Of a DNA stretch of 64,000 bases, positions 18,581-27,053 are shown piece by piece. This DNA comes from an uncultured Tidjanibacter sp. (GTDB taxonomy: Bacteria; Bacteroidota; Bacteroidia; Bacteroidales; Rikenellaceae): assembly GCA_947852905.1 (NCBI GenBank), contig CANTVF010000003.1, forward strand, positions 248,001 to 312,000, in the 5' to 3' direction. Both the position numbers and the translations under genes were made by a program. The notes below the pieces were generated by a model. The model was not told where the DNA came from and made no database searches. It worked only from the letters and a program-made list of their open reading frames with translations. Position 1 is the stretch's first letter. Each line of letters opens with the position of its first letter.

Positions 18581-19879
18581 TCAGTGCAGTTTGCGGTTGT
18601 CTATCACGCGTTTTGTCTTTCCTTCGCAACGCTGTATCGTATCCGGCGGAACTATCCTGACCGTCGCATTGATACCGAGTATGTCGTGAAGCCGCGTTGC
18701 GGTCTTGGACTGCAGTTCTGGCGTCGCGACGTTTCCCGTACCGTTTTCTCTGCGTCGTTCCACTTCTACTGTCATTTCGTCGCGGTTGTCTTTTCGGTCC
18801 ACTATTATGCGGTAGTGCGGTTCCAGTTCGCCCGTTTCGAGTATGACGCCTTCGATCTGCGACGGGAATACGTTCACGCCGCGTACTATCAACATGTCGT
18901 CGCTACGTCCGGCGATCCGGCTTATGCGCGTACTGGTGCGGCCGCATTCGCATTTTTCATGCGTGAGGGAACATAGGTCTTTCGTCCGGTAACGCAGCAG
19001 CGGCATGCCCTCTTTCGTAAGGGTCGTTATTACCAGTTCTCCTTGTCGTCCGTCCGGTAGCGGCCTGAGAGTTTCGGGATCCACTATTTCGGGATAGAAA
19101 TGGTCGTCGATGATGTGCGAGCCATTCCTGTATTCGCATTCGTGTGCGACGCCGGGACCCATGATTTCGCTCAGTCCGTAGATGTTGTAGGCTTTTATGC
19201 CTAATTTCTCCTCTATTTCGCGGCGCATATTTTCGGTCCACGGCTCGGCGCCGAAGATTCCCAGACGCAGCCGTGTGCCGTGTCGGTCGTCGGCGGAAGT
19301 ATTCAGCATGTCGGCCATGTACAGTGCGTATGAAGGGGTGCATGCCAGAGCGGTTATGCCGAGGTCGTGAATGAGGCGTATGTGTTTGGCTGTGTTGCCG
19401 CTCGAAGTGGGGACAACGGTAGCGCCGATGTTTTCTATCCCGTAGTGCAGGCCGAGTCCGCCTGTGAACAAACCGTAACCGTATGCTACGGAGAATATGT
19501 CGTTGTGGTCGGCTCCGTATGCGCTAAGGCAACGGGCTACCGTTTCGGCCCATACGGTCAGATCGTGGCGCGTATATCCTACTACCGTGGGGTTTCCGGT
19601 TGTTCCTGACGATGCGTGAAGACGGATTATCTTCGTCATGGGTACTGAGAAGAGTCCGTACGGGTAATGGGTTCGCAGGTCGTCCTTGGTGGTGAACGGC
19701 AGTCTGGTGATGTCGTCTATCGAACGTATGTCTCCCGGCAGTATATCGAGTTCCTGTAATTTCTGCCTGTAGAACGGGGAGTTGTGATAGAGGTCGTTTA
19801 CGAGTTTGCGCAGGCGTGCGCTTTGAAGTTCGTGCTTTTCTTCGGAAGACATGCATTCCTTTTGTACGTTCCAAATCAT
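18581..19879 (-). CDS. paaK: Phenylacetate-CoA ligase
   Basis: An ANL-superfamily adenylating enzyme that activates phenylacetate or related aryl acids to CoA thioesters with ATP. The start MIWNVQKECMSS gives 432 residues, the normal PaaK length; 25 further upstream codons are not family-like. Visible motifs are the P-loop-like HASSGTTGNPTVVGYT, YGYGLFTGGLGLHYG, YGLSEIMGPGVAHEC, YRTKDLC and the C-terminal-domain GRSDDMLIVRGVNVFPSQIE. In gut anaerobes these often act with 2-oxoacid ferredoxin oxidoreductases, which are not seen here; the partner is the downstream ACT protein. Confidence 0.94.
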   Translation of the reverse strand: MIWNVQKECMSSEEKHELQSARLRKLVNDLYHNSPFYRQKLQELDILPGDIRSIDDITRLPFTTKDDLRTHYPYGLFSVPMTKIIRLHASSGTTGNPTVVGYTRHDLTVWAETVARCLSAYGADHNDIFSVAYGYGLFTGGLGLHYGIENIGATVVPTSSGNTAKHIRLIHDLGITALACTPSYALYMADMLNTSADDRHGTRLRLGIFGAEPWTENMRREIEEKLGIKAYNIYGLSEIMGPGVAHECEYRNGSHIIDDHFYPEIVDPETLRPLPDGRQGELVITTLTKEGMPLLRYRTKDLCSLTHEKCECGRTSTRISRIAGRSDDMLIVRGVNVFPSQIEGVILETGELEPHYRIIVDRKDNRDEMTVEVERRRENGTGNVATPELQSKTATRLHDILGINATVRIVPPDTIQRCEGKTKRVIDNRKLH

Positions 19880-20265
19880 GTTTAAAATAAGTTTTACTGT
19901 TGATATTATAGAGTGTGAATATGTTCGGGGATAAACGACGGCAAGGCGATGCAAAGACCCTGTGCGAGGTCTCTGATCTCCTTTCGGTAAAGTGTTATTG
20001 TCGTTTTTTACGGATTGCCGCCGTCAGGCGGAAAGGAGCGGACGATTTGGTCTACGAAAGCATGACGTGTCCCCGGAAAGCGATCATGCCTTCTCCGGTA
20101 AACGTGAAAAAGAAAAATCGGTTATATGTTCCGAATGCTTTCATTGCTGACGAATCGTTCGTAGATTGCAAATATTGCAATGATATTTTACATATGCAAG
20201 TAAAATGTTCGTTTTCTTTCGGTACTATCGTTTTTTATATGGCGTATTGGGCATGGTGGGTACTT
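19880..20265. other. Gene-free gap upstream of paaK
   Basis: No coding frame can be supported. On the paaK strand there is a small hairpin (AGACC and GGTCT around 8 bases near 19967-19984), but no clear promoter or known riboswitch pattern. Confidence 0.4.
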
Positions 20266-20307
20266 GAAAACGATGCCCCCTCAGCCGTTTGGCTGAAGAG
20301 GCATCGT
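20266..20307 (-). terminator. Terminator of the DUF4435 gene
   Basis: ACGATGCC-CCC-TCAGCC pairs with GGCTGA-AGA-GGCATCGT around a 4-base loop, with an internal mismatch. On the minus strand it is followed by TTTTC. It lies 27 bp past the stop. Confidence 0.7.
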
Positions 20308-20333
20308 CATGATTTATGTGCGGTTATTGCGGT

Positions 20334-21407
20334 TTATTGTGCCGTGTTCTGCCGGTGCAGGGTGCGCAGGTAACACTCTATGTCGCGCTTGAGTTTCTTG
20401 TACAGGAAGCAGTCCTTATAGTTTTCATTGAACAACAGCGCGTTGCGCACATCTTGCAGCGCGTTGTTATAGTTGCACTGTTCGTTGGTGAGAGCTACTC
20501 CCTGCCGTTTGGAGTGCATGATCCTTGAGAGCGACATGACGCGCAACTTGTCGCATACGGCTTCGAGTACCGGCATTACGACGTTGTCCATCAGAGTGTG
20601 TCCCTGCATGAACAGGTATGTGTTTGCCGGCCTGACGCCTCTGGAACGCAGCATGCGTTCGAAAGCAGGGAAATTTTTCTCCATGGCTCCGTGTTGTGCC
20701 CGAAGGCTTTTTATACGGCGTTCCACTTGACGTGTCAGCCACTGCAGGGTCTCCGCACCGTTGTTTTCCACTTCGAGGTAGTTGAGTTTCACGCTGCTCT
20801 TGAAATCGACCAGCGTGAATACGTTGGGCGTGGAGATCTGGGCAGAATAGGCGTACCAGATGAACAGCGGATATATGATTCGTGAATAGTCCTCGAAGAA
20901 TTTATCGAAATCGAAAATGTAGAGGTCGTTTTTGGTGGCCTTGACGCACAGGTTGTGCAGCGAGGGGGCGTAGCACAGGTAGTTCTCGGTAGCGTATGCG
21001 TAGGTGTGGAATATGTTGGGACATCTGTTTATAGTGGCCGACGCTTCGGTCTGGTCTTTGAAAAGATAGTCGAAGTCGCTATCCACACAGTACAGGGATA
21101 ACGAGCCGTCCGGCGATTGCGTGCCGTCGTCGCCGGCCATGGCGAGCACCACTTTTTTGCCTTTGGCAAGATCCTCCCTTACCGGAACCGATATCTCGAA
21201 CGTGAATTCTTCTGATTCGTAATCGTCGAAGACGCCGCGCCAGAAGGCCACGTCGTCGTAACCTTCCACGTATACTTTTACAAGCCTTTGCCCGTACTCC
21301 AGCGGAGTGCGTTCCAATACGAGATTGCCGTCTTCCCGATATTCGTCCCAATGTTTTTTGGGGCGGAATTTCTTTTTCTTTGACATTTTCCTGCTATGAT
21401 TTGACAT
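20334..21407 (-). CDS. DUF4435 protein with TOPRIM-like acidic motifs
   Basis: 357 residues from the ATG at 21407 (an ATG at 21386 is an alternative). A very basic N-terminus (RKMSKKKKFRPKKHW) is followed by KVYVEGYDDVAFW and, about 70 residues on, YCVDSDFDYLF. A conserved Glu followed by an Asp-x-Asp is the arrangement of metal-binding TOPRIM domains, and DUF4435 is the matching family. Such proteins occur alone or with ATPases in defence or repair settings, but none of those partners is next to it here. Its job is unknown. A TAATTTTG -7 box at 21420-21427 on the minus strand could drive it. Confidence 0.8.
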   Translation of the reverse strand: MSNHSRKMSKKKKFRPKKHWDEYREDGNLVLERTPLEYGQRLVKVYVEGYDDVAFWRGVFDDYESEEFTFEISVPVREDLAKGKKVVLAMAGDDGTQSPDGSLSLYCVDSDFDYLFKDQTEASATINRCPNIFHTYAYATENYLCYAPSLHNLCVKATKNDLYIFDFDKFFEDYSRIIYPLFIWYAYSAQISTPNVFTLVDFKSSVKLNYLEVENNGAETLQWLTRQVERRIKSLRAQHGAMEKNFPAFERMLRSRGVRPANTYLFMQGHTLMDNVVMPVLEAVCDKLRVMSLSRIMHSKRQGVALTNEQCNYNNALQDVRNALLFNENYKDCFLYKKLKRDIECYLRTLHRQNTAQ

Positions 21408-21585
21408 GGTCGGAACAGCCAAAATTACTTGTTATTCCGTTAATAACCTTACTCCTGCGATATTTTTAGTTCTTTTTGTGTCCGTGTGTGCCATTGTCTC
21501 TGTCGCACCGGCATGCGCTCTTCTCCGGATAACGGGACAGTATTTGAATTTCGTATGCGACGGTATACGAGTGCGGCCGGCGAGG

Positions 21586-21620
21586 TGACAGACTGTAACG
21601 CCGAGACTGACAAATTGTCA
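21586..21620 (+). promoter_or_regulatory. Two related palindromes upstream of clpB
   Basis: TGACAGACTGTAA (21586-21598) and TGACAAATTGTCA (21608-21620) share the form TGACA-N3-TGTMA and start 22 bp apart, about two helical turns. The second is a perfect inverted repeat around one base. The layout suggests paired dimer sites for a regulator of clpB. Confidence 0.55.
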
Positions 21621-21630
21621 TCAGTGCGGG

Positions 21631-21647
21631 TTGGCAAATAATTTGCT
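21631..21647 (+). promoter_or_regulatory. Sigma-54-like promoter of clpB
   Basis: TTGGCA at 21631 and TTTGCT ending at 21647 place GG and GC exactly 10 bases apart, as in the -24/-12 consensus TGGCAC-N5-TTGC. Transcription would start near 21658, giving a leader of about 57 nt. A seven-base TAATTTG also resembles a degraded housekeeping -7 box, so both readings remain open. Confidence 0.55.
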
Positions 21648-21714
21648 ACACCATATCATACCGTCATGGACGGTGGAAAATAGAGTGGAAATAGAATAAA
21701 ACAAGTTACAGCAT

Positions 21715-24312
21715 ATGAATATAAACACATTGACAATCAAGGCGCAGGAGGCGCTGCAAGCGGCCTTCTCCGTGGCGTCGGCAGCCTCCAATCAGGCGGT
21801 TGAACCGGCGCATATCCTTTCGGCTCTAATTGCCGAAGACGATTCGTTGTGTTCCTACCTGTTGTCGAGGGTCGGTGTAAACGTACAATCGTTGCGTAAG
21901 GATACCGAGCGCATGATAGAGTCGTTGCCCAAGGTTTCGGGAGGCGACAACTACTTCTCGCAGGCTTCTTCCCGCGTGGTGCAGAAAGCGGTCGATTATA
22001 CGAAGACTTTCGCCGACAAGTTCGCATCGGTGGAACATTTGCTGCTCGGTCTGCTGGCCGACGGCGGCGAGGTGGCGAAACTGCTCAAGGGTAGCGGCGT
22101 CTCCGAAAAGGAGCTGGTCGCCGCTATTCGCGAGATACGTAAGGGAGGATCGATAGACAGCCAGACTTCCGAACAGGTGTTCGACGCTCTTGGCAAGTAT
22201 GCGATCAACCTTAACGAAATGGCTCGTAGCGGCAAGCTCGATCCCGTAATCGGACGTGACGAGGAGATACGACGCGTGTTGCAGATACTGTCGCGAAGGA
22301 CCAAGAACAACCCTATTCTGGTGGGAGAGCCGGGCGTCGGCAAGACGGCCATAGCCGAAGGTATCGCTCGCCGTATAGTGGACGGCGACGTTCCCGAAAA
22401 CCTGCGCAGCAAACAGATATTTTCGCTCGATATGGGTGCGCTCGTTGCCGGAGCCAAATATAAGGGCGAGTTCGAGGAGAGGCTGAAAGCCGTCGTACAG
22501 GAAGTGGTCTCTTCGGAGGGCGAGATATTGCTTTTCATAGACGAGATACATACCCTTGTGGGTGCCGGTAAGGGCGAAGGCGCCATGGATGCGGCCAACA
22601 TACTGAAACCTGCCCTTGCGAGGGGCGAGTTGCGTACCATAGGCGCTACGACGTTCGACGAATACCAGAAATATTTCGAGAAGGACAAGGCGCTCGAACG
22701 TCGTTTCCAGATGGTCATGGTGGACGAACCTTCCACGGCCGATGCGGTGTCCATACTGCGAGGGTTGAAGGAGAGGTATGAGAACCACCATAAGGTGCGT
22801 ATCAAAGACGAGGCTATAGTGGCGGCGGTGGAGTTGTCGCACCGTTACATCACTTCGCGTTTTCTGCCCGACAAGGCCATAGACCTCGTGGACGAGGCTG
22901 CTGCGCGTCTGCGTCTGGAGATGAATTCCGTTCCTGAGGAGATCGACGATCTGGACAGGCGCGTGCGTCAGCTCGAGATAGAACGCGAGGCGATACGGCG
23001 CGAGGGCGATGAGAAGCGTATCGAAGAGCTTTCGCGCGAGATAGACGACATAAACGCCCAGCGCAGCGAGCTGCGTGCCAAATGGCAGAGCGAAAAGGGT
23101 ATGATCGACAAGATCCAGAAAAACAAGGAACTTATCGAACAGTACAAGCAACAGGCCGTCGAAGCCGAACGTAACGGCGATTACGGTCTTGTGGCCGAGA
23201 TACGTTACGGCAAGATACGGGAAGCCGAACAGCAGAACGCTACGCTTCAGGCCGAGCTGAATGCGGCCAACTCTTCGCACGGCTCCATGATAAAAGAGGA
23301 GGTCGATGCCGAGGATATAGCCGAAGTGGTGGCCAAGTGGACGGGAATACCCGTGAGCCGCATGCTGGAGAGCGAACGTACCAAACTGCTGCATCTGGAG
23401 GAGGAACTCCATAAGAGGGTAGTAGGGCAGGACGAGGCCATTTCGGCCGTGGCCGATGCCGTGAGGCGTTCGCGTGCAGGATTGCAGGATTCGCGGCGGC
23501 CGATAGGCTCGTTCATCTTCCTAGGTACGACCGGTGTCGGCAAGACGGAGCTTGCCAAGGCTTTGGCCGAGTTCCTTTTCGACGACGAGAATATGATGAC
23601 GCGTATAGATATGAGCGAGTATCAGGAACGGCACGCCGTGTCGAGGCTCATAGGAGCGCCTCCCGGATACGTCGGTTACGACGAGGGCGGCCAGCTTACC
23701 GAGGCGGTAAGGCGCAAACCCTATTCGGTGGTGCTGCTCGACGAGATCGAAAAGGCGCATCCCGACGTGTTCAACATACTGTTGCAGGTGTTGGACGACG
23801 GACGTCTGACGGACAACAAGGGGCGTACGGTAGATTTTCGCAATACTATAATTATCATGACATCCAATATGGGATCGCATCTTATCATGGAGAATTTCTC
23901 CAAGGGATACGACGGTACGAAGATTCCGCAGGAGGTCGTGGACCGTACCCGCAACGAGGTCGTTGATATGTTGAAGCAGACCCTGAAGCCGGAATTTCTG
24001 AACCGTATAGACGAGATAGTTATGTTTACCCCGTTGACGAGGGACGACGTATACCGTATCGTCGGTATGCAGATACGTTCTCTGGCAGGTATGCTGGCTT
24101 CCAACGGCATCGAATTGCAGGTTACCCCTGCGGCGCAGGAGTGGCTTGCCGATCACGGTTATGATCCCATGTACGGTGCGCGTCCCGTGAAGAGGACTAT
24201 CCAGCGTTATGTCGTGAACGACCTTTCACGCAAGATTCTGGCGGGAGACGTGGAGCGCGAACGCCCGATTGTGATAGATGTCGCAGGCGATTCGTTGAGT
24301 TATAGTAATTAG
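21715..24312 (+). CDS. clpB: ATP-dependent disaggregase ClpB
   Basis: ClpB is a hexameric AAA+ chaperone that pulls proteins out of aggregates together with DnaK. The 865 residues hold the N-domain repeats (NTLTIKAQEALQAAFSVA, AVEPAHILSALIAED), Walker A of ring 1 at 204-211 (GEPGVGKT), Walker B LLFIDEIHTL, the coiled-coil middle domain near 410-520, Walker A of ring 2 at 604-611 (GTTGVGKT), and the pore segment GAPPGYVGYDEGG. It is a complete family member. It is monocistronic, with a strong terminator after it and unusual control sequences before it. Confidence 0.98.
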   Translation: MNINTLTIKAQEALQAAFSVASAASNQAVEPAHILSALIAEDDSLCSYLLSRVGVNVQSLRKDTERMIESLPKVSGGDNYFSQASSRVVQKAVDYTKTFADKFASVEHLLLGLLADGGEVAKLLKGSGVSEKELVAAIREIRKGGSIDSQTSEQVFDALGKYAINLNEMARSGKLDPVIGRDEEIRRVLQILSRRTKNNPILVGEPGVGKTAIAEGIARRIVDGDVPENLRSKQIFSLDMGALVAGAKYKGEFEERLKAVVQEVVSSEGEILLFIDEIHTLVGAGKGEGAMDAANILKPALARGELRTIGATTFDEYQKYFEKDKALERRFQMVMVDEPSTADAVSILRGLKERYENHHKVRIKDEAIVAAVELSHRYITSRFLPDKAIDLVDEAAARLRLEMNSVPEEIDDLDRRVRQLEIEREAIRREGDEKRIEELSREIDDINAQRSELRAKWQSEKGMIDKIQKNKELIEQYKQQAVEAERNGDYGLVAEIRYGKIREAEQQNATLQAELNAANSSHGSMIKEEVDAEDIAEVVAKWTGIPVSRMLESERTKLLHLEEELHKRVVGQDEAISAVADAVRRSRAGLQDSRRPIGSFIFLGTTGVGKTELAKALAEFLFDDENMMTRIDMSEYQERHAVSRLIGAPPGYVGYDEGGQLTEAVRRKPYSVVLLDEIEKAHPDVFNILLQVLDDGRLTDNKGRTVDFRNTIIIMTSNMGSHLIMENFSKGYDGTKIPQEVVDRTRNEVVDMLKQTLKPEFLNRIDEIVMFTPLTRDDVYRIVGMQIRSLAGMLASNGIELQVTPAAQEWLADHGYDPMYGARPVKRTIQRYVVNDLSRKILAGDVERERPIVIDVAGDSLSYSN

Positions 24313-24346
24313 AAGCATACCCCCGACATCGACATATGAATTTGGT

Positions 24347-24387
24347 ATTCCCCGGCGAGGAGTTCTCCTCGCCGGGGAATTTTTTTG
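24347..24387 (+). terminator. Terminator of clpB
   Basis: Perfect GC-rich stem ATTCCCCGGCGAGGA with its complement, a short loop, then seven T residues, 35 bp after the stop. Confidence 0.93.
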
Positions 24388-24555
24388 TCTTCGCGAACCA
24401 TTTACGTAACATTATGCGTAACCGGTAGACGAATTGTAGTGTAAAACGGACGGAATTTATTATATTCGTGTATGATTCGCTGCCGGTGTAGCGGCGTGTC
24501 GGATATTTGCCGTGCATGAATCGTTCGTGCGTGGAACTTCAAGGTTTTAGTCAGT

Positions 24556-25059
24556 ATGAAAAAATTGTTTTTTACGGTGTTGGTGCTGTGTTTCGCGGCA
24601 TCGACGGGATTTGCTCAAAGGCGTGGCGTAGTAGGTCTGGCGTCTATGGATATAGGTGTCAGCATGAACGGATTCAAAGAGTTCAGACCGCTCGATTTTA
24701 CCCTTACGTTGGGCTACGGGTTCAATGACCGTTGGTTTGCGGCCGTTCCTTTTACAGCATCGAATATATTGCTGTCGCCATCCGGAGCGCGGAATTATGT
24801 GCCCGATCTGCGTATAGGTGCGCAGGTAGGATACAATTTCATAGCCGATGAAAGGAATACGGTGGCCGTGACCGGTACGTTCAGCGGAACGGTTTATGCC
24901 GATCCGTACAAGGCGTTGTGTTACGACATCGGTGTGATGTGGACGCCGACCGGTCATTGGCGGGCTATGGTAAGGGGAGGTTTCAGATATTACCAGTCGC
25001 TCGGCAGCGGTTACAAGGATTATGCTAACATTTATGTAGGTTTCGGTTTCCGTTTCTAA
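24556..25059 (+). CDS. Small outer-membrane beta-barrel protein
   Basis: 167 residues with a signal peptide of about 20 residues ending in GFAQ. The mature protein is made of alternating strands with aromatic girdles (DFTLTLGYGF, LRIGAQVGYNF, NIYVGFGFRF) and ends in Phe, as expected for a BAM-inserted barrel with about eight strands. The nearest type is the general OmpA/OprF-like or outer membrane beta-barrel family of Bacteroidota. No ligand or partner can be named. It follows clpB but is separated from it by a strong terminator. Confidence 0.75.
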   Translation: MKKLFFTVLVLCFAASTGFAQRRGVVGLASMDIGVSMNGFKEFRPLDFTLTLGYGFNDRWFAAVPFTASNILLSPSGARNYVPDLRIGAQVGYNFIADERNTVAVTGTFSGTVYADPYKALCYDIGVMWTPTGHWRAMVRGGFRYYQSLGSGYKDYANIYVGFGFRF

Positions 25060-25074
25060 CCGGTTTCCGTGTAT

Positions 25075-25130
25075 AATGCTGCCGGCGGGGGATCGTAAGA
25101 TCCCCGCCGGCAGCATTCTTTTTATAGAGG
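25075..25130 (+). terminator. Terminator of the barrel-protein gene
   Basis: A long stem AATGCTGCCGGCGGGGGATC and its complement with a 4-base loop, followed by TCTTTTT, 16 bp after the stop. Confidence 0.88.
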
Positions 25131-25169
25131 TGATTGTAACGGTCTTTTCTGGATTGCGCCTACATGATT

Positions 25170-25210
25170 CACCCCGGCCGTCAAACTGCAACGCTTTGAC
25201 GGCCGGGGTG
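25170..25210 (-). terminator. Hairpin after the fimbrillin-like gene
   Basis: CACCCCGGCCGTCAAA pairs perfectly with its complement around 9 bases, 42 bp past the minus-strand stop. No U tract follows, like the hairpin after panD. Confidence 0.55.
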
Positions 25211-25251
25211 ACGTTACATGCGGTCGTATCGGCCGGCGGAATTCGGTCCGG

Positions 25252-26631
25252 CTATTGCGGGACCGAGTAATATATTTTTATCGAACTTGCCGTGGCGGCG
25301 TAAAGCGGGCTTTTGTTTTCTATCCTGAAATACCGGCAGGAGATGTTTTCGTCGGGACGGAAAGTGTTGACGCCGGCACTCTCGCCTTTTAATCCCTCGG
25401 TTTCGTAGATGTCCGTTTCGGTTCCGAAACTTACGTAGGTATATTTGGCAGGGGCGTTTTCGGTTATGTCGATCTCTATCCGTACTATATCGCCCGGTAG
25501 CGGATCGGCATTGTACAGGATTCCCGTTTTCGCTTTGAACGATATATGTTTCGCTTCTTGGGACGTTTTGTAGCTCAAGTCTTTATAGGTGAATCGAATG
25601 CCGTTTTTGGTTTCCGTGGTGAGCTGCGAAGTGTTCGAGGCCTTGAGTCCGAGGTCGTTTCCGTCGAGAGAGAGCGATTCGGTGCGTATGAATTCGTCGC
25701 CGGTGCCGAAACTTATACCTGTCTCTTTCAGTACACCCGATTTTATTTCAAGCCCCTCCCTCGTCATGCAGACGCGCGATTCCTGCACTGTGGTTATGGT
25801 GAACGTGATCTTGTCGTATTTACCGGGCAGCAATGAGAACCATATGTCTGTCAGTTCGCCGACCGTTACCGCAGCCTCGTCGAAATCGAGTGTTATTTCG
25901 TCGGTCGTCGCGGTTCCCGCGGTGAGTGTCCATTCCGATGTGGCTGGGTCTATCGCGATGCCGAAGTCTCCGGCTACCGGAATACCTTCATCGGCCGACA
26001 ATGTTACGGTCGATACGGTCTCGTCGGCTATGCTTTCGGGCAGATTGTCCGGTTTGAGGTGGAGGTATCCCGTATGGTGGCGGAAGCGGAAAGCGCCAGC
26101 TTCGGCTTGGGGGTTGTCCGTATTGACGGATACTTCGAGTACGTCGGATAGCAGCAGTACGGCTTTCTCGTCGAAACTGTCGGGATAGTATGTTTGCACC
26201 GAAGGGAAATGGATTGTATCGGCGGTATTGTCGGCTACGGCTTCGGCTGGATATACGGCGTACAACGATTGGCTTATGGTGCCGGCAGCATCGTCCGGAA
26301 TCAGCGCCTCGCCTGAGAACTCTGCGTATTCCCGATCGAATCCGGCGTCGTCGGAGATCATGTCGTACCGGCTCCATGCGGCGCCCTCTGCCGTCGTGCG
26401 TACGCCGTCGGTGAATGAGGCCACCGAGAGGGCGTCGCCGGGACTCCATACCATTCGTCTTCGGCCGGTGGATTCATCGTATTCGTAATCCGCCTTGGTG
26501 TTTTCGTCCGAGTATGCGCCTACGGTCATGCGTATAGGGTCTTTTACGGGGGCTTCGTGAGTGCCGTCGACGGAACATGACGACAGCGTTACGGCCGTCA
26601 TGACTGCTGTTGCGAGAAATATGTTTTTCAT
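25252..26631 (-). CDS. Fimbrillin-family lipoprotein
   Basis: 459 residues with a lipobox VTLSSC (Cys19). The mature start, DPIRMTVGAYSDENTKADYEY, has the IxxxxG...TKA pattern typical of Bacteroidota fimbrillin-like (FimA/Mfa-type) proteins. Two beta-rich halves follow, with WSPGDALSV, FRFRHHTGYLHLKP and VTLSADEGIPVAGDF segments. Such lipoproteins are exported to the surface and may form or cap pili, but no FimB/C/D or Mfa genes are seen here. A 47-codon gene ends 4 bp before its start and must be cotranscribed. Confidence 0.75.
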   Translation of the reverse strand: MKNIFLATAVMTAVTLSSCSVDGTHEAPVKDPIRMTVGAYSDENTKADYEYDESTGRRRMVWSPGDALSVASFTDGVRTTAEGAAWSRYDMISDDAGFDREYAEFSGEALIPDDAAGTISQSLYAVYPAEAVADNTADTIHFPSVQTYYPDSFDEKAVLLLSDVLEVSVNTDNPQAEAGAFRFRHHTGYLHLKPDNLPESIADETVSTVTLSADEGIPVAGDFGIAIDPATSEWTLTAGTATTDEITLDFDEAAVTVGELTDIWFSLLPGKYDKITFTITTVQESRVCMTREGLEIKSGVLKETGISFGTGDEFIRTESLSLDGNDLGLKASNTSQLTTETKNGIRFTYKDLSYKTSQEAKHISFKAKTGILYNADPLPGDIVRIEIDITENAPAKYTYVSFGTETDIYETEGLKGESAGVNTFRPDENISCRYFRIENKSPLYAATASSIKIYYSVPQ

Positions 26632-26635
26632 GGCT

Positions 26636-26779
26636 TTACCAGTCTAAATCGCTATCGTCGAGTATGATGTCTCCGCCGGCCTTGCCTCGTTCGCCGAACT
26701 CGGATATTGCCATTCCTGCTTCCGGCCTTACTTCACATACCGTGACGGTCGGTTCCGAATATTTCTGTTTTCGTTCCAT
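26636..26779 (-). CDS. 47-residue small protein upstream of the fimbrillin-like gene
   Basis: An open frame of 48 codons, starting MERKQKYSEPTVTVCEVRPE and ending GGDIILDDSDLDW. It stops 4 bp before the lipoprotein start. The pattern KYxxPxVxVxxV, with a Gly-rich middle and an acidic C-terminus, resembles the many short peptides of Bacteroidota that begin with K-Y-x-x-P and sit just before exported lipoprotein genes. It has no signal peptide. The function of this class is not known to me. Codon use matches the neighbours, and the tight spacing supports translation. Confidence 0.72.
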   Translation of the reverse strand: MERKQKYSEPTVTVCEVRPEAGMAISEFGERGKAGGDIILDDSDLDW

Positions 26780-26989
26780 GATGAGAATATTGTTTTGAAT
26801 TGAATTTTCGGGGGAGTATTGAAAACAAGGATAAATATAGTAAAAAGTTCTAAATGTGTGCTAAAAAGTTCTGCGCTGGTGATGCGGCTGGTGTACGGTG
26901 TCTGTAAAGCTGTCGGGAGATTTTGGCGGTGCGCTTTTCGGGGAAACGAGAAATGTTCCGTCGAATATTCATTGCTCGCTTATTATTGA

Positions 26990-26997
26990 TAAATTTG
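26990..26997 (+). promoter_or_regulatory. -7 element of pfkA
   Basis: TAAATTTG matches TAnnTTTG, 57 bp before the pfkA start. A TTG at 26972-26974 is only 15 bp upstream, so the -33 box is uncertain. Confidence 0.5.
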
Positions 26998-27053
26998 CAT
27001 GGGAGGGCGTGCATTGCACGATTGTTGAACGTAAAGGATAAAATACGGATAAT

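Noticed and set aside
18287-18976. 229-codon plus frame over the ACT/paaK genes
   Set aside because: Shadow of two well-supported minus-strand genes.
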